Source of the DNA: Deltaproteobacteria bacterium
GTDB lineage: Bacteria; Desulfobacterota; Syntrophia; Syntrophales; Smithellaceae
DNA: 64,000 nt
Assembly: GCA_012729055.1 (NCBI GenBank)
Contig: JAAYDW010000053.1
Location: 20,159-84,158, forward strand
Direction of reading: 5' to 3'
Positions 28,423-37,359 of this stretch are shown here, piece by piece. Both the position numbers and the translations under genes were made by a program. Every line of letters starts with the position of its first letter. Positions within the stretch are counted from its first letter, which is position 1. The notes below the pieces were generated by a model. That model did no database searches and was not told where the DNA came from. It saw only the letters and a list, made by a program, of their open reading frames with translations.

Positions 28423-29877
28423 ATGAAGCAGATGGGTAAGTGTTTTGCAGTAGTTTTTCTCGCACTCTTCGTATGGTCCATGGCTGTCGTGAGCCCGACC
28501 ACAGCGCTTTCGGCTAAAGCGGACAAAACCGCAAAAGCGCCGAAAGCCGCCGCGTCGTTTGACGCGGCAAAATTGGCGGATATGTCGGACTTCGATCCGG
28601 GCAATCCCGTAACGCCTACGGGCGACACGATCAAGATCGCCGTCGTCGCGGCCTTCTCCGGACCCAGCGCCTACAACGGACAGATTTACTATGCCATGGT
28701 GCAATGGGTGGCCCACGACATCAACAAGCGCGGCGGCCTTCTGGTGGACGGCAAGAAAAAACTGATTGAAGTCATCAAAGCCGATCACCAGTCCAAAGTG
28801 GATCAATGCAAAAAGGTTACGGAGCGGATGGCCCTGCAGGAAAAAGTCCATTTCTTCTGGGGAACGGACGGCAGCCACTTCATGAAAGTCATCAACGACA
28901 CCGCCCGCAAGTATAAGATCATCGCCGTCAACGCCACCTGCATGTCCGACGACCTTCAGGACGCGGTGAACTTCTCGCCCTACGCTTTCCACGCGACCTT
29001 CTCCACCGCTTCCGTCGCGCGCGGCCTGGCTTACTACTACGGCCAGATCCGCAAAAAGGAGAAAAAATTCTACATCCTCAATCAGGATTACGCCTTCGGC
29101 CGCCAGTTCGCGGAAGATTTCAAGCAGGGCCTGAAGGAATACTACCCCGAAGCACAGGTGGTGGGTGAAGATTACCACAAGCTGTTCCTCACCGACTACG
29201 CCCCCTACCTCACCAAAATCAAGGCTTCCGGCGCCGAAGTCATTTTCACGGGCGACTGGCTTCCGGATGCGGGCAACCTGCTGAAGCAGGCGCGCCAAAT
29301 GGGCATCACCCTGCCTTTCGCCAACGTCTACGTGGACGAACCCAACTATCTCAACGAAACGGGCGTCGAAGGCACCAAGGGTCTGGTGAACATCAGCGCC
29401 TACTATGACACCACCCCCTTCTTTAAAACCAAAGAACAAATTAAATTCTATACCACCTGGAAGGAACAGCAGAAAAAATGGAAGACCCTTCCTTACAGCA
29501 GCATCGCCTTCCAGCACTTCACGGCCAACGCCGCCGGCTGGGTCATGACGACCTACTGGGCGATGAGCGTTCTGGAACGGGCGCAGAGCACCGATCCGGA
29601 AAAGATCATCAAGGTCTGGGAAAATGACAGCTTCGAGTACATCAACGGCAAGGTCGTCAAAATGCGGGCCTGCGATCACAAGGCGATCATGGATCTCGGC
29701 GTCACCGAGTACGTGCCGCCTCAAGAGCAGAAAATCGCAATGAATATTCCTCCCTACTTCTGGTTTAAAAACGCCTCCTACACGGGGCCGGTTTACAAAG
29801 TTCCGGCCGCCAAGGTTCTTCCCCAAATGGATCAGAAACTGGATCGCTGCAAGGGAAAGAATAACTGGGGCGAATAA
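28423..29877 (+). CDS. ABC-type branched-chain amino-acid-like substrate-binding protein (orphan)
   Basis: A 484-residue exported protein. The start is set at MKQMGKCFAVVFLALFVWSM, which is preceded by AGGAGGAAAGTAAA; the 28198 start in the track is unsupported. A signal peptide runs to about residue 30, followed by a type 1 periplasmic binding fold (Peripla_BP_6/LivK): IKIAVVAAFSGPSAYNGQIYY, TDGSHFMKVINDTA and NQDYAFGRQFAEDFKQG. It is longer than LivK. No permease or ATPase genes are nearby, so its transporter must be encoded elsewhere. The location suggests uptake of the acid degraded by the adjacent enzymes. Confidence 0.9.
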   Translation: MKQMGKCFAVVFLALFVWSMAVVSPTTALSAKADKTAKAPKAAASFDAAKLADMSDFDPGNPVTPTGDTIKIAVVAAFSGPSAYNGQIYYAMVQWVAHDINKRGGLLVDGKKKLIEVIKADHQSKVDQCKKVTERMALQEKVHFFWGTDGSHFMKVINDTARKYKIIAVNATCMSDDLQDAVNFSPYAFHATFSTASVARGLAYYYGQIRKKEKKFYILNQDYAFGRQFAEDFKQGLKEYYPEAQVVGEDYHKLFLTDYAPYLTKIKASGAEVIFTGDWLPDAGNLLKQARQMGITLPFANVYVDEPNYLNETGVEGTKGLVNISAYYDTTPFFKTKEQIKFYTTWKEQQKKWKTLPYSSIAFQHFTANAAGWVMTTYWAMSVLERAQSTDPEKIIKVWENDSFEYINGKVVKMRACDHKAIMDLGVTEYVPPQEQKIAMNIPPYFWFKNASYTGPVYKVPAAKVLPQMDQKLDRCKGKNNWGE

Positions 29878-29904
29878 CTCCTAAAGGTTCCCCCTTATGG
29901 AACA

Positions 29905-29952
29905 ATCGCCGGAGCGATGCCATGGAACACGGCTACGCTCCGGCGATGCTTT
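29905..29952 (+). terminator. Terminator after the binding-protein gene
   Basis: ATCGCCGGAGC (29905-29915) pairs perfectly with GCTCCGGCGAT (29937-29947). The 21-nt loop can pair further through GCC/GGC, and GCTTTTA follows. Confidence 0.7.
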
Positions 29953-30160
29953 TAGCGCCCTCCAATCCCCTGCGGCTTTCGCTCTCCAGCCGCCGGCTGC
30001 ACCGCCTGAATGAAAAAGCAAAATCTGCCTGCCCCCTTCGAGGCATTTTTTACAATCGCCTTACTGTCCTTGTTGTTTTTTGCCCCCAAATCCGTTAAAT
30101 ACGGCTCAGCAAATCGGCAAACGCCGCCGTGGTCCGGTCGCTTGATGAAAGGAAAGCATC

Positions 30161-31699
30161 ATGAAGGCAAAAAACGCAAGCCCCCTCCTCGCATACCTGA
30201 AAAAACTGATCCCCATCTGTACACTTTTGTGTCTGCTCCTCATTTCGTCCTGCTCGCCCACCGATTCGGTGCGGCCGGCGCTCAAAATTTTCACGCTGGC
30301 CGTGCCCAGTGCAACGGAACTTTATTTCGGAGAAAAGAGGGATTTTTATGTGGTCGCCTATTTTGAGCAGGGCGCTCCCGTGTTGAGCAACGTCCGGATC
30401 GAGCTTTTCCGCGGCGAAATTCCGCTCGGAGCGCCGGTGCGCCTCCTCGAAAGCCGGCTGGATGAAAACGGCGTGACGCCGGATGCAGCCATTTTGCAAA
30501 ACTACGCCGAAGGCCAGGGCTGGAACCTGGACAAGGCGCCTGATCTCGTTCTCGCTCCCGGAGGATTCCGTTATCCCGGAAACAAGCTCCTGGTCACCCA
30601 GAAATATTTTGCGGGCATCATTCTGGGCGGCGCCACGAAAGATTTCGACACCGACTATGTGGATGCATCCGGCGCGGCGCTCGAAGATCTCACGGAAGGC
30701 GTCTATACGCTGCGGGTGACGGTCTTTTCGCATGGATTCATCCTGCAGGCCGAAACCCTCAAGCTGTATTTCAAACCCGTCTTCAAGCTGTTCGGCGCCT
30801 TCCAGCCCGCCAACCACGAAGGCAAGTTGAAAGCGTACGCGGCGGCAAACGGCTACCGGGTTTTCCTGGATCCCTTCGCCGGCTATTTCTTTCCCGAAGG
30901 CTACTCCGTTGGAAACTACAAAATCAACAAACGCTGGCGGCCGCAGAATTCCCTGGAAGTCGTCAATACCGTCGCTGGAACATCTTACGGCACGCCGGAA
31001 AACGCGCGGATCGGCTTCATCCTGTATAACCTGGTCGAATCCGGCACCACGTCCCGCCTGGAAATCGGCAAAGCCCTGCTGACGGGCGTCATCGACAGCC
31101 CCAACACTTTTTTCTTCCGCTATGACATCGGCGAGCCGGAAATCGTCTATGTCAACAGAGCCTCCGAGGAGAAAACCCTCGCAGGCTTGATCGTCGCCTT
31201 TGCTTCCGCCGACCGCCTCGCGTTCACGCGGGCCGAAATCCGGGCGCGCGGCACGGGCGACGGCGACAACCGCTACAGCCTCTACGACAGAACACCCAAA
31301 ACGCAGGACCTCAATCTGGCCGACGGCCTCCAGATAGCCGAAAGCGAAGAATTCAGCGTTTACGGCGTCGTCAAACCGATCGCGACATCCGTGACCGAAA
31401 CGTCTTACCTTTACTACGCGGCCGACAACCGGATCGCCCGCATCCGCTACCGCATCCGCAACGCACAGGGTGAAGAAGTCGCCGCAACCGTCCGCGAAAT
31501 CAATCTGGGAAGGATCTACCTCGCCGACGAACCGGAACGGCTGTTTTATTCGATATTCGAATTCGAGCATGAATTTGATCTTGGCGCCCTTCGCCTCGCC
31601 CCCGGAACATACACGCTCGAAACAACGGGCCTGGACGTGCCGGGCGACGAGGTGGCGGGAACGTTCGAGGCGATCACCGTACAATACGCTCTGCACTGA
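30161..31699 (+). CDS. Predicted lipoprotein of unknown function (512 aa)
   Basis: I do not recognise this family. The protein has a lipoprotein signal: charged start, hydrophobic stretch ICTLLCLLLIS and lipobox ISSC with Cys at about residue 30. It should be anchored to a membrane and face the periplasm. The remainder is rich in beta-strand-like patterns and has no long hydrophobic segment. Regions such as TYTLETTGLDVPGDEVAGTF at the end suggest Ig-like or beta-sandwich folds. AGGAAAG precedes ATG 30161. It is flanked by a terminator upstream and a thioesterase 86 nt downstream. Confidence 0.75.
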   Translation: MKAKNASPLLAYLKKLIPICTLLCLLLISSCSPTDSVRPALKIFTLAVPSATELYFGEKRDFYVVAYFEQGAPVLSNVRIELFRGEIPLGAPVRLLESRLDENGVTPDAAILQNYAEGQGWNLDKAPDLVLAPGGFRYPGNKLLVTQKYFAGIILGGATKDFDTDYVDASGAALEDLTEGVYTLRVTVFSHGFILQAETLKLYFKPVFKLFGAFQPANHEGKLKAYAAANGYRVFLDPFAGYFFPEGYSVGNYKINKRWRPQNSLEVVNTVAGTSYGTPENARIGFILYNLVESGTTSRLEIGKALLTGVIDSPNTFFFRYDIGEPEIVYVNRASEEKTLAGLIVAFASADRLAFTRAEIRARGTGDGDNRYSLYDRTPKTQDLNLADGLQIAESEEFSVYGVVKPIATSVTETSYLYYAADNRIARIRYRIRNAQGEEVAATVREINLGRIYLADEPERLFYSIFEFEHEFDLGALRLAPGTYTLETTGLDVPGDEVAGTFEAITVQYALH

Positions 31700-31785
31700 A
31701 CCGTCCGTCATGCGCCGATTGAGCCTTTTTTGGCGGCGGAGCGCAAACGACGCGAACAGACAGCAGGCAAGCGAGGAGGCAGGCA

Positions 31786-32211
31786 ATGGATGAAAAGATT
31801 CGGGCGGCCCTTTTTCAAAAAATCGCACAGGAACCCTTCAGCCGGAAATTCGGAATTTCGCTTACGGAAGTGAGGCCGGGCTTTGCCCGGGTGGAAATGA
31901 CGTTCACCGACGACATGGAGAACATGTTCGGCATGGCGCACGGCGGCGCAATTTTTTCGCTGCTGGACGCGGCTTTCGAAATCGCCTCCAACTCGCACGG
32001 CACGATGGCCGTTGCCCTCAGCATGAACGTTACGTATCTGTCCTCCCCCGCCAAGGGAGCCAGACTGACGGCGGAAGCAAAGGAAATCAATAAAACGCGC
32101 CGGACTGCGGCCTACGATCTTCGCGCCGCCGACGAAGCGGGAAAGCTTTTGGCAACCTGTCAGGCGCTCGTGTACCGGCTGGAAAAGCCGCTGCCGTTTT
32201 TAGACGATTAA
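31786..32211 (+). CDS. PaaI-type hotdog thioesterase
   Basis: This 141-residue acyl-CoA thioesterase has the hotdog fold. The catalytic block MFGMAHGGAIFSLLDAAFEIA contains the HGG motif and the downstream acidic residue expected in PaaI. SMNVTYLSSPAKGARLTAEA is the second conserved strand-turn. Such enzymes release CoA from stalled intermediates of aromatic or fatty acid degradation, which suits the neighbourhood. GAGGAGGCAGGCA precedes the ATG. It is probably an independent gene or co-transcribed with the upstream lipoprotein. Confidence 0.9.
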   Translation: MDEKIRAALFQKIAQEPFSRKFGISLTEVRPGFARVEMTFTDDMENMFGMAHGGAIFSLLDAAFEIASNSHGTMAVALSMNVTYLSSPAKGARLTAEAKEINKTRRTAAYDLRAADEAGKLLATCQALVYRLEKPLPFLDD

Positions 32212-32216
32212 CGCCG

Positions 32217-32245
32217 TTGCATCCCCCGGCTGTTTCGGCTACAAT
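32217..32245 (+). promoter_or_regulatory. Promoter of the 203-aa lipoprotein gene
   Basis: TTGCAT (32217-32222), a 17-nt spacer and TACAAT (32240-32245). The predicted leader is about 23 nt. Confidence 0.6.
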
Positions 32246-32275
32246 GCCGCACGCCGCGCTAAAGGAGATTGAAAC

Positions 32276-32887
32276 GTGAAGAAAATGCCTGTCCGGATAC
32301 TGCGCCTCTCGGTTGTTTTGCTGCTTGCCTTTGCCTTGTCGGCCTGTACGCCGTCCAACAGCACGCTTCCCCCCGACATGGCAGGCATGATCGTTCCGTT
32401 AACGCTCAGCGGGTACACTCCGCAATTCAGCGGCGCACTGCCCGCCTACAAGGGAAGGAAACTGTGCCTGTCGAACATCCGCAACGACGCGCGCAATACA
32501 ACCAACTTCTCCTATTACAGCAAAGACAACCGCGTGAAATATTCCCTTTCCAACAAGACCAACACGCCCCTTCAACTCGTCCCCAGCTTTTTCTGGTACG
32601 CCTATCAGAAAGGTTTCGCACACGCCGGCCTGACGGTCCTCGACCACTGTACGGCGGACACGCCCGAGCTGTGGATTATCTTCCAGTCCTTCAACGACGA
32701 AGAGCTCAAGCTCACCGTGACCCTGCTGGAAAACGGCGAGACGATCTTTCATAAGAATCTGACCATCGCCGTTCCGCCGGCCGCCGACTACAGCCCGGAA
32801 AAACTGCAGGCCAGAGCCTATGACATGATCGATCTGACGGTGAAAACGATTCTCAGCACCTCGGAATTTCAGGCGGGATTTCTGTAA
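32276..32887 (+). CDS. Predicted small lipoprotein of unknown function (203 aa)
   Basis: Not a family I recognise. The start is GTG 32276, with AAAGGAG eight bases upstream; the nearby ATG is too far from it. The signal sequence ends in lipobox ALSAC (Cys at about residue 26), so the protein is membrane-anchored. The mature part has mixed beta-rich character with RKLCLSNIRNDARNTTNFSY and a C-terminal amphipathic helix. It has no transmembrane segment. It converges with tyrS across a 123-bp gap in which I see only the short hairpin CAGGG-GCG-CCCTG (32993-33005). Confidence 0.75.
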   Translation: MKKMPVRILRLSVVLLLAFALSACTPSNSTLPPDMAGMIVPLTLSGYTPQFSGALPAYKGRKLCLSNIRNDARNTTNFSYYSKDNRVKYSLSNKTNTPLQLVPSFFWYAYQKGFAHAGLTVLDHCTADTPELWIIFQSFNDEELKLTVTLLENGETIFHKNLTIAVPPAADYSPEKLQARAYDMIDLTVKTILSTSEFQAGFL

Positions 32888-33010
32888 AAGAAAAGCGGCA
32901 GCAGGCGGTCCGGCATCAGCGCCGGCCGAGTGTTGCCGTAAGCCGGAAGCGACCGAAAGAGAATGAAAGACAAAAACCGATAGCTTTACTTCAGGGGCGC
33001 CCTGTCGTCT

Positions 33011-34294
33011 TCAATCTTTCAATTCCACGATCAGATATTTTTTCTTTCCCTTGCGGATGCGCAACTCCCCTTCCGTAAAATCGGCGACGGACAGTTTTTC
33101 ATCGACTGTCTTGACCTGGCGCAGACCCAGATAGATGCCGCCCTGGTCGATCAGGCGCCTGGCTTCCGACATGGACTGTGTGAGCCCCGCCCTTGCGCAA
33201 AGCGAGGCAATGAAGAACCCCGCGTCGATGTCCTTCCGGGCGACGGCAAAACGGGGAATGGCGGAGGTGTCGGCCGCCGGCGCTTCGCGCGGAATGTCGC
33301 TGGCCGGAAACAAATCGCCGTCCGCCGGCCGTGCATGAAACGCTTCCAGAGACGCGCGCCAGGCGGCGCGCGCCGCTTCGGTTCCGTGCGTCACCTTGGT
33401 GGCTTCGTACGCCAGGACGGCCTTGGCCATATTGAGCCGCGCGTCCGCCAGCGTTTTCACGACGGCGATGTCCGAAAGCGGCAGGAAGGTAAAGAGTTTC
33501 AAGAACCGCTCCACATCGGCGTCGTCGCAGTTGACCCAGTACTGGTAATATTCGTAGGGAGTCGTAAGCTTGGCGTCGAGCCAGACCGTTCCCTTTTCCG
33601 TCTTGCCCATCTTCTGGCCCAGCGACGTCGTGATGAGCGGAAACGTCAACGCGTGGGCGTCTTTGGCCTCGACCTTGCGGATGAGTTCGGTGCCGGCCAG
33701 CATGTTGCCCCACTGGTCGTTGCCGCCCATCTGCAGCGCGCAGCCGTGATGCTGAAACAGATGCAAAAAGTCGTATGCCTGGAGCAGCATGTAGTTGAAC
33801 TCGATGAAGTTGAGTCCCTTCTCCAAACGGATTTTGTAGCTTTCCGCCGCCAGCATCCGGTTGACGCTGAAATGGCGGCCGATGTCGCGGAGAAACTCGA
33901 TGTAGTTGATCGCAGTGAGCCAGTCGGCGTTGTTGAGCAGCAGGGCGCGGCCATCCGAAAAATCGATGTACTGGGAAAGCTGCTTTCCCAGGCAACCCGT
34001 GTTGTAGTCGATTTGCTCGCGGGTCAGCACCTGGCGCATTTCCGTCTTGCCGCTGGGATCGCCGATGAGGCCCGTGCCGCCGCCCACCAGCGCGATAGGC
34101 CGGTTGCCGGTCTGCTGCATGTGCGCAAGCGCCATGATGGGCACCAGGCTGCCGATGTGCAGGCTGGCGGCCGTGGGATCGAATCCGATATAGCAGGTGA
34201 CCGGCCCGCGGGCGAATTGCTCGGTGATCAGTCCCTCATCCGTGAATTGTTCGATAAACCCTCTTTCTTTCAATACGTCAAAACCGCTTTTCAT
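33011..34294 (-). CDS. tyrS: Tyrosyl-tRNA synthetase
   Basis: This 427-residue class I synthetase charges tRNA-Tyr. The HIGH-type signature is HIGSLVPIMALAHMQ and the KMSKS-type loop is KMGKTEKGTV. Tyrosine-site residues occur in YMLLQAYDFLHLFQ and QMGGNDQWGNMLAG. A C-terminal S4 domain spans about 360-427 (SEARRLIDQGGIYLGLRQV). GGAGGCGTC precedes the ATG. It is the last gene of the rny-ymdB-tyrS operon, 16 nt after ymdB. Confidence 0.97.
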   Translation of the reverse strand: MKSGFDVLKERGFIEQFTDEGLITEQFARGPVTCYIGFDPTAASLHIGSLVPIMALAHMQQTGNRPIALVGGGTGLIGDPSGKTEMRQVLTREQIDYNTGCLGKQLSQYIDFSDGRALLLNNADWLTAINYIEFLRDIGRHFSVNRMLAAESYKIRLEKGLNFIEFNYMLLQAYDFLHLFQHHGCALQMGGNDQWGNMLAGTELIRKVEAKDAHALTFPLITTSLGQKMGKTEKGTVWLDAKLTTPYEYYQYWVNCDDADVERFLKLFTFLPLSDIAVVKTLADARLNMAKAVLAYEATKVTHGTEAARAAWRASLEAFHARPADGDLFPASDIPREAPAADTSAIPRFAVARKDIDAGFFIASLCARAGLTQSMSEARRLIDQGGIYLGLRQVKTVDEKLSVADFTEGELRIRKGKKKYLIVELKD

Positions 34295-34310
34295 GACGCC
34301 TCCGCTTGAC

Positions 34311-35096
34311 TTATTCGTTCAATCTGACGCTGATCCGCTCGATGGCGCGGGCCTTTCCGCTCTCCGGATCGATGTCCAAAAGCGCGCCCTGCAGCCGGAC
34401 GTCGTGTTTGGCCACGTCGAACCGGTTGGGAATCTGCGTTAAAAATTTTTCAATAATGGTTTCTTTCCTTATTCCAATCACGGAATCAAAAGGCCCCGTC
34501 ATCCCTACGTCGCTCAGATAAGCCGTGCCGCCGGGAAGAACCTCGTCGTCCGCCGTCTGGACATGCGTGTGCGTGCCGAGCACCGCGGAGACCTGCCCGT
34601 CGAGATACCAGCCCAGCGCCTTTTTTTCGGATGTCGCCTCCGCGTGGATGTCCACAATGACGACTTTCGTCCTGGCCCGCAGAAGGGCGACTTCCTCTCT
34701 GGCCCGCACAAACGGGCAGTCGATCGGTTGCATGAAGACGCGGCCGGCCAGATTGAGCACGCCGACATAGTCGCCCCCCGGCGTGGGATACAGAACGCTG
34801 CCGCGGCCGGGAACCGCTTCCGGGTAGTTCGCAGGGCGCAGGAGCGTTTCGTAGTCGGAGATGAACTCGAGCGCTTCCTTCTTGTCCCAAACGTGGTTGC
34901 CGGAGGTGAGAATGTCGATGTGCGATGCGTAGAGTTCTTCGATGATGTCGCGCGTAACGCCGAACCCGGCGGCGGCGTTTTCGCAGTTGGCGATCACCAG
35001 GTCGATGCCGTGCCCGTTGACCAGCGCGGGCAACAGCTCCCGCACCGCCCGACGCCCCGGCTTGCCGACGATGTCGCCGATAAATAAAATTTTCAT
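34311..35096 (-). CDS. ymdB: YmdB-family metallophosphoesterase (2',3'-cyclic nucleotide phosphodiesterase)
   Basis: This 261-residue calcineurin-like enzyme is classed with B. subtilis YmdB. The start MKILFIGDIVGKPGRRAV at 35096 is chosen over the longer track ORF because the family begins there. Metal ligands are in GDIVGKPG, NCENAAAGFG, SGNHVWD, DIHAEATSEK and GTHTHVQTAD. It follows rny by about 18 nt, the same gene pair as in Firmicutes, where both affect RNA turnover. Confidence 0.93.
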   Translation of the reverse strand: MKILFIGDIVGKPGRRAVRELLPALVNGHGIDLVIANCENAAAGFGVTRDIIEELYASHIDILTSGNHVWDKKEALEFISDYETLLRPANYPEAVPGRGSVLYPTPGGDYVGVLNLAGRVFMQPIDCPFVRAREEVALLRARTKVVIVDIHAEATSEKKALGWYLDGQVSAVLGTHTHVQTADDEVLPGGTAYLSDVGMTGPFDSVIGIRKETIIEKFLTQIPNRFDVAKHDVRLQGALLDIDPESGKARAIERISVRLNE

Positions 35097-35115
35097 GCCC
35101 TCGTCCGTTTCTCGC

Positions 35116-36681
35116 CTATTTGGCAAAATTGGAAACCCGGGTTTCCCGGATGACCGTGACTTTGATCTGGCCGGGATAGGTCATCTCGTTTTCGATCTTT
35201 TTCACGATGTCGTTGCACAGCATCACGGCATCGTTGTCGGAAATTTTTTCGTTTTCCACCATGATGCGGATTTCGCGCCCGGCCTGGATGGCAAAGCACT
35301 TATCGACGCCGGTGAAGGAATGGGCGATTTTCTCCAACTCCTCCAGGCGCTGCACATAGGTTTCCAGCATTTCGCGGCGCGCGCCGGGACGGGCCGCCGA
35401 CAGGGTATCGGCCGCCTGGACCAGAACGCCCAGAAGCGTGTTGTTGCGGCCGTCGTCGTGGTGCGTGGCGATTGCCTGGACAATGCGCGGACTTTCTCCG
35501 AAGCGCTTGGCAAAGTCGGCGCCGATGGCGGCGTGCGTTCCTTCGATCTTATGGTCCACGGCCTTGCCGATGTCGTGCAGCAGACCCGCGCGTTTGGCTT
35601 CCTTGATGTTCATCTTCAGTTCAGCGGCCATGAGCCCCGTCAGATAGGCAACGTCGATGGAATGCTGCAAAACGTTTTGCGAATAGCTGGTGCGGTATTT
35701 GAGCGCGCCCAGCATGTTGATGATTTCCGGATGAATGTCGTGGACACCGCAGTCGAACGACGCCTTTTCACCCGTCTCCCGGATGATCTGCTCGACTTCC
35801 TTTTCCACTTTCTTCACGATGTCTTCGATCCGGCCGGGATGGATGCGGCCGTCCTGAATCAGGCGCTCAAGCGATATCCGCGCGATTTCGCGCCGCACCG
35901 GATCGAAACTGGAAAGCACCACCGCTTCGGGCGTATCGTCCACGATCAGGTCGATGCCGGTTGCCGCTTCAATCGCCCGGATGTTGCGGCCTTCGCGGCC
36001 GATGATGCGACCTTTCATCTCCTCGCTGGGCAGATTGACGACGGATACCGTATGCTCCGCCACGTAGTCTCCGGCGTAGCGTTGAATGGAATACGCTATG
36101 ATTTCGCGAGCCTTGCGGTCCGCGGTGAGTTTCGCCTCTTCTTCCGCCTTGCGCACCAGCGCCGCCGCATCCCGCCTGGCATCCGCCTCCATGGAGGCGA
36201 TCAGAATATTTTTCGCTTCTTCCTGCGTGACGCCGGCGATTTTTTCCAGTTTATCCTTCTGTTCCGCCACCAGGGCGTCCAGCCGCTTGTGTTTTTCCTC
36301 CAGGGCGTGTTCTTTCTGGCTTAACGTCTTTTCCCGCCCCTCAATGTTGGTTTCCTTCTGCGACAGACTGTCGACGCGCTTGTCGAGGTTTTCTTCCTTT
36401 GTCCGGATGCGCCGCTCCAGTCCCTCCAGTTCGATTTTGGTTTCCTTGGTTTCCCGGTCAAAATCCGCCTTCATTTTCAGCAGATTTTCCTTGGCCTGCA
36501 AAATGGCTTCTTTTTTTATCGTTTCGGCTTCTTTTTTCGACTCTTCGACAATCCGCGCCGCCAGACTTTCCGAGGCCTTGATTTTCTTGGCCGTTAAGAT
36601 CTGCTTCAGCACATAACCGGCTATCGCTCCCGCCAGAACCGCCACAATGATAAACAGGATATACAACCCGCCGTTGAACAT
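35116..36681 (-). CDS. rny: Ribonuclease Y
   Basis: This 521-residue membrane-anchored endoribonuclease initiates mRNA decay. Its parts in order are an N-terminal transmembrane helix ([18 protein letters not shown]), a long charged coiled coil (about 30-205), a KH domain with [20 protein letters not shown], and an HD domain with [10 protein letters not shown] and [12 protein letters not shown]. Length and layout match the family. Its presence suggests this organism uses RNase Y rather than, or beside, RNase E. It is the first gene of its operon; the promoter could not be fixed. Confidence 0.97.
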   Translation of the reverse strand: MFNGGLYILFIIVAVLAGAIAGYVLKQILTAKKIKASESLAARIVEESKKEAETIKKEAILQAKENLLKMKADFDRETKETKIELEGLERRIRTKEENLDKRVDSLSQKETNIEGREKTLSQKEHALEEKHKRLDALVAEQKDKLEKIAGVTQEEAKNILIASMEADARRDAAALVRKAEEEAKLTADRKAREIIAYSIQRYAGDYVAEHTVSVVNLPSEEMKGRIIGREGRNIRAIEAATGIDLIVDDTPEAVVLSSFDPVRREIARISLERLIQDGRIHPGRIEDIVKKVEKEVEQIIRETGEKASFDCGVHDIHPEIINMLGALKYRTSYSQNVLQHSIDVAYLTGLMAAELKMNIKEAKRAGLLHDIGKAVDHKIEGTHAAIGADFAKRFGESPRIVQAIATHHDDGRNNTLLGVLVQAADTLSAARPGARREMLETYVQRLEELEKIAHSFTGVDKCFAIQAGREIRIMVENEKISDNDAVMLCNDIVKKIENEMTYPGQIKVTVIRETRVSNFAK

Positions 36682-36861
36682 GGTCCCTACCTCCTCCTTC
36701 CCCGCTAAAAGCCGTCTTGGCCAAAGCCGGACGCCGTATACGGGTTTATATTTAAACCTTCCGGCACATTTCGGAACCGCGCCGAAGGATTCATGGTTGG
36801 CCTGCGTCTAAAAAAAATTATTCAGGGTTTGAACAGGGGAAGGGATGCGAGAATAAAAAAA
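36682..36861. other. Upstream region of rny
   Basis: This 180-bp stretch lies between the 6S RNA candidate and rny. It contains the rny ribosome site (GGAAGGAGGAGG on the minus strand) and AT-rich TTTAAATATAAAC, which may hold the -10. I see no gene. Confidence 0.4.
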
Positions 36862-37050
36862 CCCCCGCATATGCCGTGTCAATCACGATTTTGAACCTTT
36901 TTAACAAGTGGGCGCCCGGTATTGCTTGCTTCAGGCTTTCTGCCACCCGACCAGCGGAAAAAGGCGGACATGCTCACCACAAACAAGTATAGGCCCCAGG
37001 TTCAAAGTGTTGGCTCAAAAACAAATGACAATCACGCGCATCGCAGGGGT
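36862..37050 (-). ncRNA. ssrS: 6S RNA (ssrS) candidate
   Basis: A gene-free stretch directly downstream of zapA, where 6S RNA is found in many proteobacteria. On the minus strand the 5' end CCCCTGCGATGCGCGTG and the 3' end CACGGCATATGCGGGG form a terminal stem of about 14 pairs with small bulges, followed by TTTTTTT. The total length is about 189 nt, close to the 184 nt of E. coli 6S. TGAGCCAACACTT and GGTGAGCATG match segments I recall of E. coli 6S (UGAGCCGAUAUUU, GGUGAGCAUG) at similar spacing. An inner 9-bp helix, TTTGAACCT/AGGTTCAAA, is also present. The RNA would bind the sigma-70 holoenzyme. Confidence 0.8.
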
Positions 37051-37064
37051 AACCATTTTTTCAA

Positions 37065-37343
37065 TTAACTTGCGTTTTCAATCAATCGGATCAATCTTTC
37101 GGACCGTCTTTGCAGTTGATTACACAAGTCCTCGTTAACTCCCTTTAATTTTAAAAAATCTTCTGTAATGTTCAAAGCCGCCAGGATGGCCACATCGACT
37201 GCCCGGAGTCCGTCGTTGGTGCGGAGAATGTCTTCCATTCTCTCATTGACGTACCGGACAACGCTGGCCACTTGCTCATCGTCCGCATCACTCAAAACCG
37301 CAAGCTCTTGACCTAAAATATTGATGTCATAACGTTTTTTCAA
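37065..37343 (-). CDS. zapA: Cell division protein ZapA
   Basis: This 92-residue FtsZ-ring stabilising protein binds FtsZ and bundles its filaments. It starts with TTG (LKKRYDINILGQELAVLS, a ZapA opening). The signature VASVVRYVNERMEDILRTN is followed by DVAILAALNITEDFLKLKG and a C-terminal coiled coil. GGGGAAAAT lies before the start. It follows the zapB-like gene by 16 nt and precedes the 6S RNA candidate. Confidence 0.92.
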   Translation of the reverse strand: MKKRYDINILGQELAVLSDADDEQVASVVRYVNERMEDILRTNDGLRAVDVAILAALNITEDFLKLKGVNEDLCNQLQRRSERLIRLIENAS

Positions 37344-37359
37344 ATTTTCCCCTGGAAGC

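Noticed and set aside
36870-36885. TTGACA in the minus strand of the 3' arm of the 6S candidate, as an rny promoter
   Set aside because: It is part of the terminal stem of the RNA, and the -10 would have to be a T-run.
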